DNA of 36,074 bases from an uncultured Oscillospiraceae bacterium (GTDB taxonomy: Bacteria; Bacillota; Clostridia; Oscillospirales; Oscillospiraceae): assembly GCA_934661735.1 (NCBI GenBank), contig CAKUJN010000011.1, positions 1 through 36,074 on the forward strand, in the 5' to 3' direction. The notes below the pieces were generated by a model. The model saw only the letters and a list, made by a program, of their open reading frames with translations, was not told the origin of the DNA and searched no databases. Both the position numbers and the translations under genes were made by a program. Every line of letters starts with the position of its first letter. Positions within the stretch are counted from its first letter, which is position 1. Below are positions 17,734 through 26,434 of the stretch, piece after piece.

Positions 17734-18375
17734 TTACTCCTGATTTTTCATCCGGTCGCTCAGATGCTTGCTCAAAAGTGCCAGCGAGGCCGCCATGTTC
17801 TCATTCTGCACCAGAATGTCGTCCGGCACGTCCAGATGCTTCGGCGCAAAGTTCCAGATGGCGCGGATGCCGTTTTCAATCAGCAGGTCGCAGACCTTCT
17901 GCGCATGCTCGGCAGGAACGGTGATGATGCCGATGCGGATCTGGTGTTTGACACACACGTCGTGCAGGCGCGAAAGGTGCATGATGGGTTTGCCGCTGTT
18001 GGTCGTACCGATCAGCGCGTCGTTCGCATCAAATGCCGCGACGATGTTCAGCCCGTACTCGGCAAAGCCACCGTAGCCCAGAAGCGCACGGCCAAGCTTG
18101 CCCGCGCCGATGAGCACCGCATCGTTCGTGTTGCCGTAGCCGAGGAAGCCCTCGATGTCGCGGATCAGGCTTTCGCGGCGATAGCCGATCTTCGGGCGGC
18201 CGCCGTCGCTGACCATGGCAAGATCCTTGCGGACCTGAACCTCGCCCATATGCAGCGCCGCGGCCAGCGCAGTCGCGGAGATATTGGCCGGACTGTCAGC
18301 CGGCATGGATTTGAGATAGGAGAGATAGGTTGGCAGACGTTTAAGCGTCGCACGGGAGATTTCTTTATCCGCCAT
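17734..18375 (-). CDS. rex: Redox-sensing transcriptional repressor Rex
   Basis: 213 residues. The N-terminal winged helix carries the family marks ISRATLKRLPTYLSYL and the recognition region EVQVRKDLAMVSDGGRPKIGY. The Rossmann domain has the NADH motif GAGKLG (90-95), then VAAFDAND and IITVPAEHAQKVCDLL. The C-terminal helix (domain-swapped in dimers) is present. Rex represses fermentation and respiration genes when NADH/NAD+ is low and leaves DNA when NADH binds. AAAGGAG lies 8 bp before the ATG. I did not see a convincing Rex operator at its own promoter. Confidence 0.95.
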   Translation of the reverse strand: MADKEISRATLKRLPTYLSYLKSMPADSPANISATALAAALHMGEVQVRKDLAMVSDGGRPKIGYRRESLIRDIEGFLGYGNTNDAVLIGAGKLGRALLGYGGFAEYGLNIVAAFDANDALIGTTNSGKPIMHLSRLHDVCVKHQIRIGIITVPAEHAQKVCDLLIENGIRAIWNFAPKHLDVPDDILVQNENMAASLALLSKHLSDRMKNQE

Positions 18376-18414
18376 TGCATTGGCTCCTTTTATCGATATG
18401 AAATACTGATAAAA

Positions 18415-18443
18415 TTATATCATACCTGTCATCTGAATGCAAT
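18415..18443 (-). promoter_or_regulatory. Sigma-A promoter of rex
   Basis: TTGCAT (18443-18438), 17 bp, TATAAT (18420-18415) on the minus strand, about 40 bp before the rex start codon. Confidence 0.75.
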
Positions 18444-18474
18444 CCGTCAGATTGCCGAATCGACGCGGCAGTCT

Positions 18475-19179
18475 CTAGGAAATCTGACGCGTGATCTCCC
18501 GCTTCAGCCGCACCATGATCCGCTTTTCCAGACGGGAGATATACGACTGTGAGATTCCCATCAGCTCCGCAACCTCCTTCTGCGTGCGCTCCTTGCGCCC
18601 GCCCAGACCGAAGCGCATGGATACAATCTGCATCTCCCGCTCGGGAAGCCGCGCAAGCGCCTGCCGCAGCAGCTGGTGGTCGACGTCGTCCTCCATCGGG
18701 CGCATGACCGTGTCTCCGTCCGTCCCCAGCACATCGGACAAAAGCAGCTCGTTGCCGTCCCAGTCGGTGTTGATCGGCTCGTCCAGCGACACCTCTGCCT
18801 TCTGCCCAGATATTTTCCGGATGTACATCAGAATTTCGTTTTCAATGCAGCGCGAGGAATATGTTGCCAGCTTGATATTCCGGTCCGGCTTGAACGTCCC
18901 CACCGCCTTGATCAGTCCAATGGTCCCGATGGATATCAGGTCCTCAATATTGATGCCCGTGTTTTCAAACCGCCGCGCGATATACACCACCAGCCGCAGA
19001 TTGTGCTCGATGAGCACGCGCTTCGCGCTTTCGTCGCCCTGCGCCAGCGCAGCGAGCATCCGCTGCTCCTCCGCAGGTGCAAGCGGCGGCGGCAGCACAT
19101 CGCTACCTCCGATGTACATGATTTTTGCCGGCCGCATCAGTCCCAGCCACGCCAGCAGCTTTCTCAGTTCCAGCTTCAT
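18475..19179 (-). CDS. sigE: Sporulation sigma factor SigE (pro-form)
   Basis: 234 residues, normal length. The amphipathic/hydrophobic N-terminal pro-sequence ([14 protein letters not shown]) and the junction [15 protein letters not shown] are typical of pro-sigma-E. Region 2 follows ([51 protein letters not shown]), then region 4 with an HTH ([23 protein letters not shown]). SigE directs early mother-cell transcription after SpoIIGA removes the pro-sequence. Its ATG overlaps the spoIIGA stop (ATGA), and AGGAGGTGTGCT is the RBS. A spo0A-controlled spoIIG operon is expected. Confidence 0.96.
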   Translation of the reverse strand: MKLELRKLLAWLGLMRPAKIMYIGGSDVLPPPLAPAEEQRMLAALAQGDESAKRVLIEHNLRLVVYIARRFENTGINIEDLISIGTIGLIKAVGTFKPDRNIKLATYSSRCIENEILMYIRKISGQKAEVSLDEPINTDWDGNELLLSDVLGTDGDTVMRPMEDDVDHQLLRQALARLPEREMQIVSMRFGLGGRKERTQKEVAELMGISQSYISRLEKRIMVRLKREITRQIS

Positions 19180-20024
19180 AGCACACCTCCTGTCAGTGCA
19201 TCATAATTTCCCCCGTCTGAGACGGGCGTCGGCGAAAGCGCGGCCAGCGTCTGACCGCTCCTCCCGCCCTTTTCCTGTGCCGTGCAGCGGATCGCCGCCA
19301 GCAATCCCGCCTGCGTCCCGACCGCACGATACGGAATCAGCCGCGGCCGCGCCGCCGGACAACACGCCGCAAGACGCGTCACCACCGCGTCCGGCGGAAG
19401 TGCACGCATCCGCTCCAGCCCCGCCTCCGGCATCAGGCGCTCGGCTGCCTCCCATGAGATGACGAGCACCCGCTCGTTTGTAATCGGGTCTCGAAGCGTA
19501 TTTCCGGTATCGCGCAGCGCATTGAGCTCCACGCTCCGGCCGCCAAGCGTCAGCGTCAGCGGTATGATCTCCCCGCCGCCATGCTCCGCCAGACGGGAGA
19601 AAGCCAGCTCACTGACCAGATACGCCAGCGCCGCCAGAAGCAGCAGCGCCGGAAGGCTGACCGGATAGTACGCGCCGCTCCCCATCAGCAGAAGTCCGCC
19701 GCCGAACACCTGCGCGCTGAGCAGCACCAGTCCCGCAAACGCGAATGACAGCGCCAGAAACAGGACTCCCAACCGGAGCGTCCGCCTTCGTGCGCCGAAC
19801 GCACACAGCAGCATCAGCGCCAGCACCGTCAGCTTCATGCCCGCCGTCCGCAGAAATGCCAGCTGCCGCACCAGCGCCGCAACGCCGTAGACGCCGCCCG
19901 CACAGCCCGCGGCAAGCAGCCGTCCGCGCCTGAGCTGACCGCCGCCCAGGCGCGCACTGGCCGCCAGCAGCAGATAATTGACCGCCGCGTTCACCACAAA
20001 CAGCACGTCTGCGTAGACCGTCAC
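19176..20024 (-). CDS. spoIIGA: Sporulation sigma-E processing protease SpoIIGA
   Basis: About 282 residues from GTG 20024, chosen because family members begin close to [18 protein letters not shown] and a GGGGGTGAGG stretch precedes it. Five or six membrane helices fill the N-terminal half. The C-terminal half is an aspartic-protease-like domain with the catalytic motif [11 protein letters not shown] (D172), which works as a dimer at the sporulation septum. The protease cuts pro-SigE after SpoIIR signalling from the forespore. It directly precedes and overlaps sigE, the standard arrangement. Confidence 0.93.
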   Translation of the reverse strand: MTVYADVLFVVNAAVNYLLLAASARLGGGQLRRGRLLAAGCAGGVYGVAALVRQLAFLRTAGMKLTVLALMLLCAFGARRRTLRLGVLFLALSFAFAGLVLLSAQVFGGGLLLMGSGAYYPVSLPALLLLAALAYLVSELAFSRLAEHGGGEIIPLTLTLGGRSVELNALRDTGNTLRDPITNERVLVISWEAAERLMPEAGLERMRALPPDAVVTRLAACCPAARPRLIPYRAVGTQAGLLAAIRCTAQEKGGRSGQTLAALSPTPVSDGGNYDALTGGVL

Positions 20025-20057
20025 CGCCTCACCCCCGTTTCCGGACTCCATGGACAA

Positions 20058-20063
20058 AGTATA
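20058..20063 (-). promoter_or_regulatory. Possible -10 element of spoIIGA-sigE operon
   Basis: TATACT on the minus strand, about 35 bp upstream of the spoIIGA start and just after the upstream terminator. No good -35 at 17 bp. This would fit an activator (Spo0A)-dependent promoter as known for spoIIG, but I see no clear 0A box. Confidence 0.35.
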
Positions 20064-20076
20064 CGCCCGCAGAGCG

Positions 20077-20115
20077 AAAAAACAGGTCGCAATTCCCGTT
20101 GGGACTGCGGCCTGT
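20077..20115 (-). terminator. Terminator of rarA-DUF951 unit
   Basis: Minus-strand imperfect stem ACAGG-CGCA-TCCC with complement GGGA-TGCG-CCTGT, AAC loop, followed by TTTTTT. Located about 45 bp after the DUF951 gene and before spoIIGA. Confidence 0.8.
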
Positions 20116-20159
20116 CGCTCGTCCGGTTTCGTTGCTGCGCGCCGGAACCGGACAAAATA

Positions 20160-20375
20160 TCAGTTTGTTTCGCGCTGTTTCAGCGGCACCTCCGCGCCGT
20201 CGCGGAGAATGCGGCGAATACTTTTTTCCGCTCGGCTGCGCGGAAGCATGACCTCATGTCCGCAGCCGCAGCAGCGCAGGCGGAAGTCCATTCCCGTGCG
20301 CAGAACCTCCCACTGCCCGCTTCCGCAGGGGTGGGGCTTTTTCATGACCAGAATATCCTTTAAGCGTACATCCAT
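20160..20375 (-). CDS. Small DUF951 zinc-ribbon-like protein
   Basis: 71 residues from ATG 20375, preceded by AAAGGAG; the longer frame overlaps rarA and is unsupported. Pattern: VRLKDILVMKKPHPCGSGQWEVLRTGMDFRLRC..., with C-G-S, a C-C-x2-C group and a VMLPRSRAEKSIRRIL tail, as in the DUF951 family of Firmicutes. The family is often found beside replication or ribosome genes; its function is not known. The Cys residues suggest zinc binding. It follows rarA by 34 bp and shares its terminator. Confidence 0.85.
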   Translation of the reverse strand: MDVRLKDILVMKKPHPCGSGQWEVLRTGMDFRLRCCGCGHEVMLPRSRAEKSIRRILRDGAEVPLKQRETN

Positions 20376-20409
20376 TGCGCACCGCTCCTTTCGTACAGTC
20401 AGGCCAGCC

Positions 20410-21678
20410 TCATTTTGTGCTCCCTTTGATCTCGTCCCAGTAGCGCTTCGCGGCCTGCTCGGTCTTGTTTTCGCCGTACTGATAATACTTCCGATCCTTG
20501 ATGGCATCGGGCAGATACTGCTGCTTCACCCAGTGGTTCTGGAAATTATGCGGATACAGATAGCCCTGCTCGCGTTCAAAGCCCGCGCCGTCGGCGTGGA
20601 CGTTTTGCAGCTCACGCGGCACAGGGCCGGTTTTTCCGGCCTTGACGTCGGCCATCGCCGCATCGATGGCCATGCAGCCGGAATTGGACTTCGGCGCAGT
20701 GGCCAGCAGAATCACTGCATCCGCCAGCGGCAGACGCGCCTCGGGCATCCCCAGCTGAAGCGCGCTGTCGACGCACGCCTTGACAATGGGCAGCGCCTGC
20801 GGGTATGCAAGGCCGACGTCCTCGGCAACCGAACAGAGAATGCGGCGACAGGCCGCGGGCAGATCCCCCGCCTCCAGAAAGCGCGCCAGATAGTGCACCG
20901 CCGCGTCGGGGTCCGACCCGCGGATGGATTTCATCAGCGCCGACAGATCGTCATAATGCTCGTCGCCCGCTCGGTCATAGCGCATGGCCGCGCGCTGGGA
21001 CAGCGCCTTCGCATCCGCCAGTGTCAGATGAATCTGTGTTTCATCGCGCCGGCCGGCGGAAAACAGCAGTTCCACCGCGTTCATGGCCTTGCGGATATCG
21101 CCGCCGCAGGCAGAGGCGATGTACTCATACGCGCCGGCCTCCACGTCCGCCGTCAGTCCGGTCTGCTTTTCCAGATACGCTGACGCGCGCCGGATGGCCT
21201 TCATCGCACCATCGGGGGAAATGGGCTTGAACTCAAAAACGGTGCTTCGGGACAAAATTGCGTTGTATACATAGAAATACGGATTCTCCGTTGTGGACGC
21301 GATCAGCGTGATTTTTCCGTTTTCGATGTATTCCAGCAGGGTCTGCTGCTGCTTTTTATTGAAATACTGAATCTCATCCAGATACAGCAGAACGCCGTCC
21401 GGCGCAAGAAACGTATCCAGCTGCGCATAGATTTCGCGGATATCGGCGGAGGACGCCGTCGTCGCGTTGAGTTTGCACAATTTCCGATGTGTCTGTGCGG
21501 CGATAATATTCGCGACTGTCGTTTTTCCGGTGCCGGACGGGCCGTAGAAGATCATATTCGGCACGTTTCCGGATGACAGAATCCGCCGCAGAAGGCCGTC
21601 GGGCGCAAGAATATGCTCCTGTCCGCAGACCTCGTCCAGCGTTTTCGGCCGCAGAACGTCCGCAAGCGGCTGATACAT
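20410..21678 (-). CDS. rarA: Replication-associated recombination protein RarA (AAA+ ATPase)
   Basis: About 422 residues from ATG 21678, with GGGGAG upstream. AAA+ core: LADVLRPKTLDEVCGQEHIL, Walker A GPSGTGKTT, Walker B VLLYLDEIQYF, sensor 1 IASTTENPYF, arginine-finger region AILSRSTVF, sensor 2 GGDIRKAMNAVELL. The C-terminal tetramerisation domain follows (KSIRGSDPDAAVHYLARFLEAGD, PHNFQNHWVKQQYLPD). RarA/MgsA/WRNIP1 homologues act at stalled replication forks and bind SSB. First gene of a two-gene unit with the DUF951 gene. Confidence 0.95.
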   Translation of the reverse strand: MYQPLADVLRPKTLDEVCGQEHILAPDGLLRRILSSGNVPNMIFYGPSGTGKTTVANIIAAQTHRKLCKLNATTASSADIREIYAQLDTFLAPDGVLLYLDEIQYFNKKQQQTLLEYIENGKITLIASTTENPYFYVYNAILSRSTVFEFKPISPDGAMKAIRRASAYLEKQTGLTADVEAGAYEYIASACGGDIRKAMNAVELLFSAGRRDETQIHLTLADAKALSQRAAMRYDRAGDEHYDDLSALMKSIRGSDPDAAVHYLARFLEAGDLPAACRRILCSVAEDVGLAYPQALPIVKACVDSALQLGMPEARLPLADAVILLATAPKSNSGCMAIDAAMADVKAGKTGPVPRELQNVHADGAGFEREQGYLYPHNFQNHWVKQQYLPDAIKDRKYYQYGENKTEQAAKRYWDEIKGSTK

Positions 21679-21713
21679 CGCGCTCTCCCCTTTCACTTCC
21701 ATTGATTTTCTGT

Positions 21714-21742
21714 ATTATAAGCAATTTCACACGCAAATACAA
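21714..21742 (-). promoter_or_regulatory. Sigma-A promoter of rarA
   Basis: TTGTAT (21742-21737), 17 bp, TATAAT (21719-21714) on the minus strand, about 36 bp before the rarA start. Confidence 0.75.
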
Positions 21743-21776
21743 GCTTCCATGCGTTCCTTTTCCGTCTCCGGTGTGT

Positions 21777-21782
21777 TATACT
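21777..21782 (+). promoter_or_regulatory. Possible -10 element of nth
   Basis: TATACT on the plus strand 30 bp before the nth start, in the divergent rarA/nth gap. No recognisable -35 at 17 bp. Confidence 0.35.
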
Positions 21783-21811
21783 GTAGAAAAAATGAAAAAG
21801 GAGGCAGCGTC

Positions 21812-22447
21812 ATGGAAACTGCCGAACGCGTCAGCGGCATTCTCGCCGCGCTGAAGGAAGCCTATCCAGACGCGCTGTGCGCGCTGCAATACAAAAAGGA
21901 CTATGAGCTGATGATTGCCGTGCGGCTTTCCGCGCAGTGTACGGATGAGCGCGTCAATCAGGTCACGCCCGCACTTTTCGCGCGTTTTCCAACGCTGGAC
22001 GCGCTGGCCGACGCCGATATCGCCGAGGTGGAGGAATATGTCCGCTCCTGCGGCTTCTACCACCACAAGGCGCGCGATATCGTGCTGGCCTGCCGGATGC
22101 TGCGCGAAAAATTTGACCGCCGCGTACCGGATACAATGGAGCAGCTGCTCACCCTCCCAGGCGTGGGCCGCAAGACGGCGAACCTCCTGCTTGGCGATAT
22201 TTATCACAGAGACGGCGCAGTCGTATGTGACACGCACTGCATCCGCATCTCCAACAAGCTCGGTCTGGCCGAGGGCAGAGAGCCGGAAAAGGTGGAACGG
22301 CAGCTGCGCGCAATCCTGCCGCCCGAGGAATCGTCTGATTTCTGCCATCGCATCGTGCTGCACGGCCGCGCCGTGTGCACCGCACGCCGGCCGGCGTGTG
22401 AGCGCTGCACGTTGCGCCCGTACTGCAAGAGCTATTGCGGAGACTAG
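21812..22447 (+). CDS. nth: Endonuclease III (base-excision DNA glycosylase/AP lyase)
   Basis: 211 residues from ATG 21812, with AAAGGAGG 7 bp upstream; an upstream in-frame ATG is not supported. Marks: LIAVRLSAQCTDERVNQVTP-type N-terminus, helix-hairpin-helix LPGVGRKTANLLL with the catalytic Lys, catalytic Asp in VVCDTHCIRISNKLGL, and a C-terminal 4Fe-4S loop C-x6-C-x2-C-x5-C (CTARRPACERCTLRPYC). It removes oxidised pyrimidines and nicks the abasic site. The stop is only 9 bp before the GH2 gene, so the glycosidase genes may be read from its transcript. Confidence 0.95.
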   Translation: METAERVSGILAALKEAYPDALCALQYKKDYELMIAVRLSAQCTDERVNQVTPALFARFPTLDALADADIAEVEEYVRSCGFYHHKARDIVLACRMLREKFDRRVPDTMEQLLTLPGVGRKTANLLLGDIYHRDGAVVCDTHCIRISNKLGLAEGREPEKVERQLRAILPPEESSDFCHRIVLHGRAVCTARRPACERCTLRPYCKSYCGD

Positions 22448-22456
22448 GAGGCATAT

Positions 22457-24811
22457 ATGCAGAGTCTTTGCAACGGCTGGGAATTTACCGAACAATGGAG
22501 TGACGAATTCCTGCAAGGCGGAGGCAGCGCCGTTCCGGTCCGCCTGCCGCACAATCCGCGGCCGCTCCCGCTGCACTACGCCTCGCCCGCAGATTATGAA
22601 ACGGTCTGCGGCTATCGCCGGACGCTCTTTGTGCCGCAGACACTGCGCGGCAGGCGGCTGTTTCTCCAGTTCGACGGCGCGGCGCATATTGCAGATGTTT
22701 ATGTAAACCAGAAGCATGCTGCTACTCATCGATGCGGTTATACCGCGTTCCGCGTCGAGATGTCGGATTATGTCAACTACGGAACAGAGAATCAGATTGC
22801 CGTCCGGCTGGACTGCACAGAAAATCCGGAAATCCCGCCATTCGGCTTTGTGATCGACTATCTGACATACGGCGGTCTGTACCGTGAAGCGTGGCTGGAC
22901 GTGCGGCTGTGGCGGTATATTGAGGACATATTCATTACAACGCCCTCCCTGACGCGTGCGCACATCCGCGTCACGCAGCGCGGCGGCAGCGGAGCATACC
23001 GTGTGCGGCTTCTGGACGAAGCGGACGCATGTCTTGCGGAGACACGGTCCGCCGAGCCGGCGCTTGAACTGGACGCGCCGCAGGCGCAGCCATGGACGCC
23101 GGACAGCCCTGTGCTTTATACCTGCGAGGTGACGCTTCTGGATGAGAACGGGCAATACACAGACACGCAGTGTATCCGCTTCGGCTTCCGGACGGCGGAA
23201 TTCCGCGCCGACGGCTTCTACCTCAACGGCGAGAAAACATTCCTGCGCGGCCTCAACCGGCACCAGAGCTATCCGTGGATCGGCTATGCCGCGCCGGAAC
23301 GGCTTCAGCGGCAGGACGCACAGATTCTGAAATATGAGCTGTCATGCAATGCCGTGCGCACGTCGCACTATCCGCAGAGCCGCCACTTCATTGACGAATG
23401 TGACCGCATCGGTCTGATGGTCTTTACCGAAATCCCAGGCTGGCAGCACATCGGCGGCGCGGAGTGGAAGCGGCAGGCCGTTGAAAACACACGTGAAATG
23501 GTCATGCAGTACCGCAATCATCCCAGCGTTATTCTCTGGGGCGTTCGCATCAACGAAAGCCTTGACGACGACGCGCTATACCGTGAAACGAACGCAGCTG
23601 CGCACGAGCTTGACCCGTCGCGCGCAACGTCCGGCGTGCGGTATCTGGAAAAGAGCCATCTGCTGGAGGACGTCTACGCCTACAACGATTTTTCACACAG
23701 CGGAAACAACGCCGGCGCAAAGAAAAAGCGCAGCATCATGCGTGAAAAGGACCATGCGCTGCTGATTTCCGAGCATAACGGCCACATGTTCCCCACCAAA
23801 TCCTTTGACCCGTGGCAGAAGCGGCAGGAACACGCGCTGCGGCACGCGCGCGTGCTGGAGGCAGCAATGGCTTCCGGTGCGCACGCGGGCTGCTTTGGCT
23901 GGTGCATGTTTGACTATCCGACGCACAAAGACTTCGGCTCTGGCGACCGCGTGTGCTATCATGGCGTGATGGATGCGTTTCGCAATCCGAAGCCCGCCGC
24001 CGCATTCTACGCGTCGCAGGGTGATGGAGCACCGGTTCTGGAGGTCGGCTCGTCAATGGATATCGGCGACTATCCGGCCGGACAGCTCGGCGAGGTCTGC
24101 GTTTTTACAAACGCCGATTCGGTAGAGCTTTACAAAAACGACCAATATATCACAACACTTCTGCCGGACAGGAGTTCTGCCCTTCCCCATCCGCCGCTGT
24201 GCGTCCGCGACACTATCGGCTGTCTGCTCCAAACACAGGAGGGCTTTGACGAAAAAAAGGCCGCCATTCTGCGAAAGTGTCTGCTTTCCGCCGGAAAATA
24301 TGGCCTTGCGGGCATGCCGCTGGGCGACAAGCTGCAAATGGGACTTGCCATGCTGCGCTATCATATGACGTTTGACGACGGCGTGGCGCTGTACGGCAAA
24401 TACGTCGGCAACTGGGGCGGCGCGGCAACGCGCTGGCGCTTTGACGCAAAGCGCGGCGGAAAAACCGTTGCCTCGGTCACACGCACGCCGTCCAGCTGCC
24501 TGCATCTGGAGGCGCAGCCGAGTCATACTGCGCTGTGCGAGGACGCAGGCTATGACATGGCATCGGTCCGTATCCGCATTCTGGATGAATTCGGCAATCC
24601 CGCGCCGTATGCACAGCTTCCGGTGCGTCTGACGCTTACAGGCGCGGCGGAGCTGGCCTGTCCGTCTGTCGTCACCGCCGAGGGCGGCATGTGCGGCGCG
24701 TATGTCCGCACCGCCGGTACAGCGGGAACGGCACAGCTGACCATCGAAACCGGTCAGACCGAACCGGTCACACTGGAATTCACCGTCACCCTGAGGGAGG
24801 AGCAGTCATGA
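22457..24811 (+). CDS. Glycoside hydrolase family 2 protein (beta-galactosidase/beta-glucuronidase type)
   Basis: 784 residues, no signal peptide, so it acts inside the cell on imported sugars. Order: sugar-binding jelly-roll (LFLQFDGAAHIADVYVNQKHAATHRCGYTAFRVEM, about 65-110), Ig-like domain (about 160-255), TIM barrel starting FYLNGEKTFLRGLNRHQSYPW. Acid/base pair N366-E367 (WGVRINES), nucleophile E439 (LISEHNG). Two further beta domains fill about 530-784. Specificity (beta-galactoside, beta-glucuronide or other) cannot be fixed from sequence. RBS AGGAGGCATAT. Its stop overlaps the GH36 start, so the pair is translationally coupled. Confidence 0.92.
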   Translation: MQSLCNGWEFTEQWSDEFLQGGGSAVPVRLPHNPRPLPLHYASPADYETVCGYRRTLFVPQTLRGRRLFLQFDGAAHIADVYVNQKHAATHRCGYTAFRVEMSDYVNYGTENQIAVRLDCTENPEIPPFGFVIDYLTYGGLYREAWLDVRLWRYIEDIFITTPSLTRAHIRVTQRGGSGAYRVRLLDEADACLAETRSAEPALELDAPQAQPWTPDSPVLYTCEVTLLDENGQYTDTQCIRFGFRTAEFRADGFYLNGEKTFLRGLNRHQSYPWIGYAAPERLQRQDAQILKYELSCNAVRTSHYPQSRHFIDECDRIGLMVFTEIPGWQHIGGAEWKRQAVENTREMVMQYRNHPSVILWGVRINESLDDDALYRETNAAAHELDPSRATSGVRYLEKSHLLEDVYAYNDFSHSGNNAGAKKKRSIMREKDHALLISEHNGHMFPTKSFDPWQKRQEHALRHARVLEAAMASGAHAGCFGWCMFDYPTHKDFGSGDRVCYHGVMDAFRNPKPAAAFYASQGDGAPVLEVGSSMDIGDYPAGQLGEVCVFTNADSVELYKNDQYITTLLPDRSSALPHPPLCVRDTIGCLLQTQEGFDEKKAAILRKCLLSAGKYGLAGMPLGDKLQMGLAMLRYHMTFDDGVALYGKYVGNWGGAATRWRFDAKRGGKTVASVTRTPSSCLHLEAQPSHTALCEDAGYDMASVRIRILDEFGNPAPYAQLPVRLTLTGAAELACPSVVTAEGGMCGAYVRTAGTAGTAQLTIETGQTEPVTLEFTVTLREEQS

Positions 24812-26391
24812 ATCTGACATTTTCCATCACGGTTTCCGGCACGGACGGGCCGTATTCTCTGCGTGGAAGGCACACGCTCACGCAGGGGGAAAACCGCATC
24901 GTGCCGGAGCTTCCGGCAGGAACGCTGCAATCCGTCACAGCCGAACTTCCGCTGATTGTCTCACAGGACGAAAAGGTCTTCATGAACGGCTATCAGACGT
25001 GGACGTATTGCCCCGAATACCGCGCCGACAGCCGCATCCGTGGTCTGCACGGTCTGCCGAAGGCCATCATCCGCCGCTATTCCCTCGACCGCTACGGTGA
25101 CTATAACTTTACGGATTATCCGAACCGCCGCGGCGTGACGCATGGCGTGAGCTACTGCTATTTCCGCCTCGGCGGCCGCTATCGGCTGCTTGCGTCGCTG
25201 GACGAGACGGCAGGCTATACGCAGCTCCGCTATGACGCAAATCTTGGCGTTCTGACCATCACGCGCGACTGCGCCGGCCTGCGCTGCGGCGGTACATTTC
25301 ACGCGTTTGACCTCTTCTACGCCGAGGGCAGTGAGGACGAGGTATTTGACGCTTGGTTCCACGCAATGAAGCTTCAGCCGCGCACGCGGAAGAAGCTGGC
25401 CGGCTATTCCAGTTGGTATAACCGCTATGAAAAGATTGATCAGGCAGCGATCCTGTCCGATCTGTCGGGATGCAGAACGCTTCTGCAGGCGGGCGATCTG
25501 TTCCAGATTGATGACGGCTGGGAGCAGGCGGTCGGCGACTGGGAGCCGGACGGCCGGAAATTTCCCGACGGCATGAAGGCGCTTGCCGATCAGGCGCACG
25601 AGGCCGGCTTCCTTGCCGGACTGTGGCTTGCGCCGTTCGGCTGTCAGGAAAGCTCCCGCATCTTCCGCGAGCATCCGGACTGGATGGTGCAGAAGGACGG
25701 TCAGCCGTACCGGAGCGGCTGCAACTGGGGCGGGTTCTACTCGCTGGATATCGACAATCCGGAGGCGGTGCGCTATCTGGAATCGGTCTTTGACCGTGTG
25801 CTGAACGAGTGGGGCTTTGACCTTGTAAAGCTGGATTTTCTCTATGGCGCGGCGCCGTTCGGCTCGGAAAGCGAATCGCGCGCGGCGCGCATGCGGCGCG
25901 CAATGGAGCTTCTGCGGCGCTTATGCGGCGAAAAGCTGATTCTCGGCTGCGGCGTACCGCTGATGCCGTCGTTCGGGCTGGTGGACTACTGCCGCATCGG
26001 CTGCGACGTGTCGCTGGACTGGGACGATAAATTCTACATGCGCTGGATTCATCGCGAGCGCGTTTCCACGCGGCAGGCCATCGGCAATACGATTTTCCGC
26101 CGTCAGCTGAACGGCCGTGCCTTTGGCAGCGATCCGGACGTATTTTTCCTGCGAACGGAAAACTGCAAGCTTACGCAGGAACAGAAAACAGCACTGGGGA
26201 CGGTAAACGCGCTGTTTTCCGGCATTCTGCTGACCTCGGACGATCCGGCGGCATACACGCCGGCGCAGCGTGAACAGTATCAGGCGCTGATGCGCCTGCG
26301 CAACGCCGGAAACATCCGCGTGGAATCTGGCGGCCTGCGCGTGCACTATACGCTGGACGGGCAGGACCATACCGTTATGATACCGGAATAA
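24808..26391 (+). CDS. GH36-type alpha-galactosidase
   Basis: 527 residues from ATG 24808, overlapping the GH2 stop (ATGA), with GGGAGGAGCAGTC as RBS. The short N-terminal beta domain (about 1-190) is smaller than in the 720-residue GH36 enzymes. The TIM barrel has FQIDDGWEQAVGDWEPDGRKFPDGMKAL, GLWLAPFGC and the catalytic pair D343 (nucleophile, LVKLDFLYG) and D400 (acid/base, CRIGCDVSLDWDD). The length resembles compact GH36 subgroups. It probably releases terminal alpha-linked galactose (or GalNAc) in the cytoplasm, working with the GH2 enzyme on the same oligosaccharide. No transporter or regulator adjoins the pair. Confidence 0.9.
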   Translation: MNLTFSITVSGTDGPYSLRGRHTLTQGENRIVPELPAGTLQSVTAELPLIVSQDEKVFMNGYQTWTYCPEYRADSRIRGLHGLPKAIIRRYSLDRYGDYNFTDYPNRRGVTHGVSYCYFRLGGRYRLLASLDETAGYTQLRYDANLGVLTITRDCAGLRCGGTFHAFDLFYAEGSEDEVFDAWFHAMKLQPRTRKKLAGYSSWYNRYEKIDQAAILSDLSGCRTLLQAGDLFQIDDGWEQAVGDWEPDGRKFPDGMKALADQAHEAGFLAGLWLAPFGCQESSRIFREHPDWMVQKDGQPYRSGCNWGGFYSLDIDNPEAVRYLESVFDRVLNEWGFDLVKLDFLYGAAPFGSESESRAARMRRAMELLRRLCGEKLILGCGVPLMPSFGLVDYCRIGCDVSLDWDDKFYMRWIHRERVSTRQAIGNTIFRRQLNGRAFGSDPDVFFLRTENCKLTQEQKTALGTVNALFSGILLTSDDPAAYTPAQREQYQALMRLRNAGNIRVESGGLRVHYTLDGQDHTVMIPE

Positions 26392-26397
26392 GCAGAA

Positions 26398-26434
26398 GCG
26401 GGACGCCCAACGGGCGTCCCGCCTTTTCTTTTTA
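26398..26434 (+). terminator. Rho-independent terminator after GH36 gene
   Basis: Stem GCGGGACGCCC / GGGCGTCCCGC with AAC loop, followed by CTTTTCTTTTTATT. Lies between the convergent GH36 and thiN genes. Confidence 0.88.

Noticed and set aside
17406..17924. Plus-strand frame containing GGTRTHTPSLATDFES
   Set aside because: A well-known spurious translation of the antisense of a tRNA-Leu gene; the tRNA cloverleaf and promoter are certain.
21776..23263. 495-codon open frame on the minus strand
   Set aside because: Antisense to nth and the start of the GH2 gene, both clearly real by motifs and RBS.
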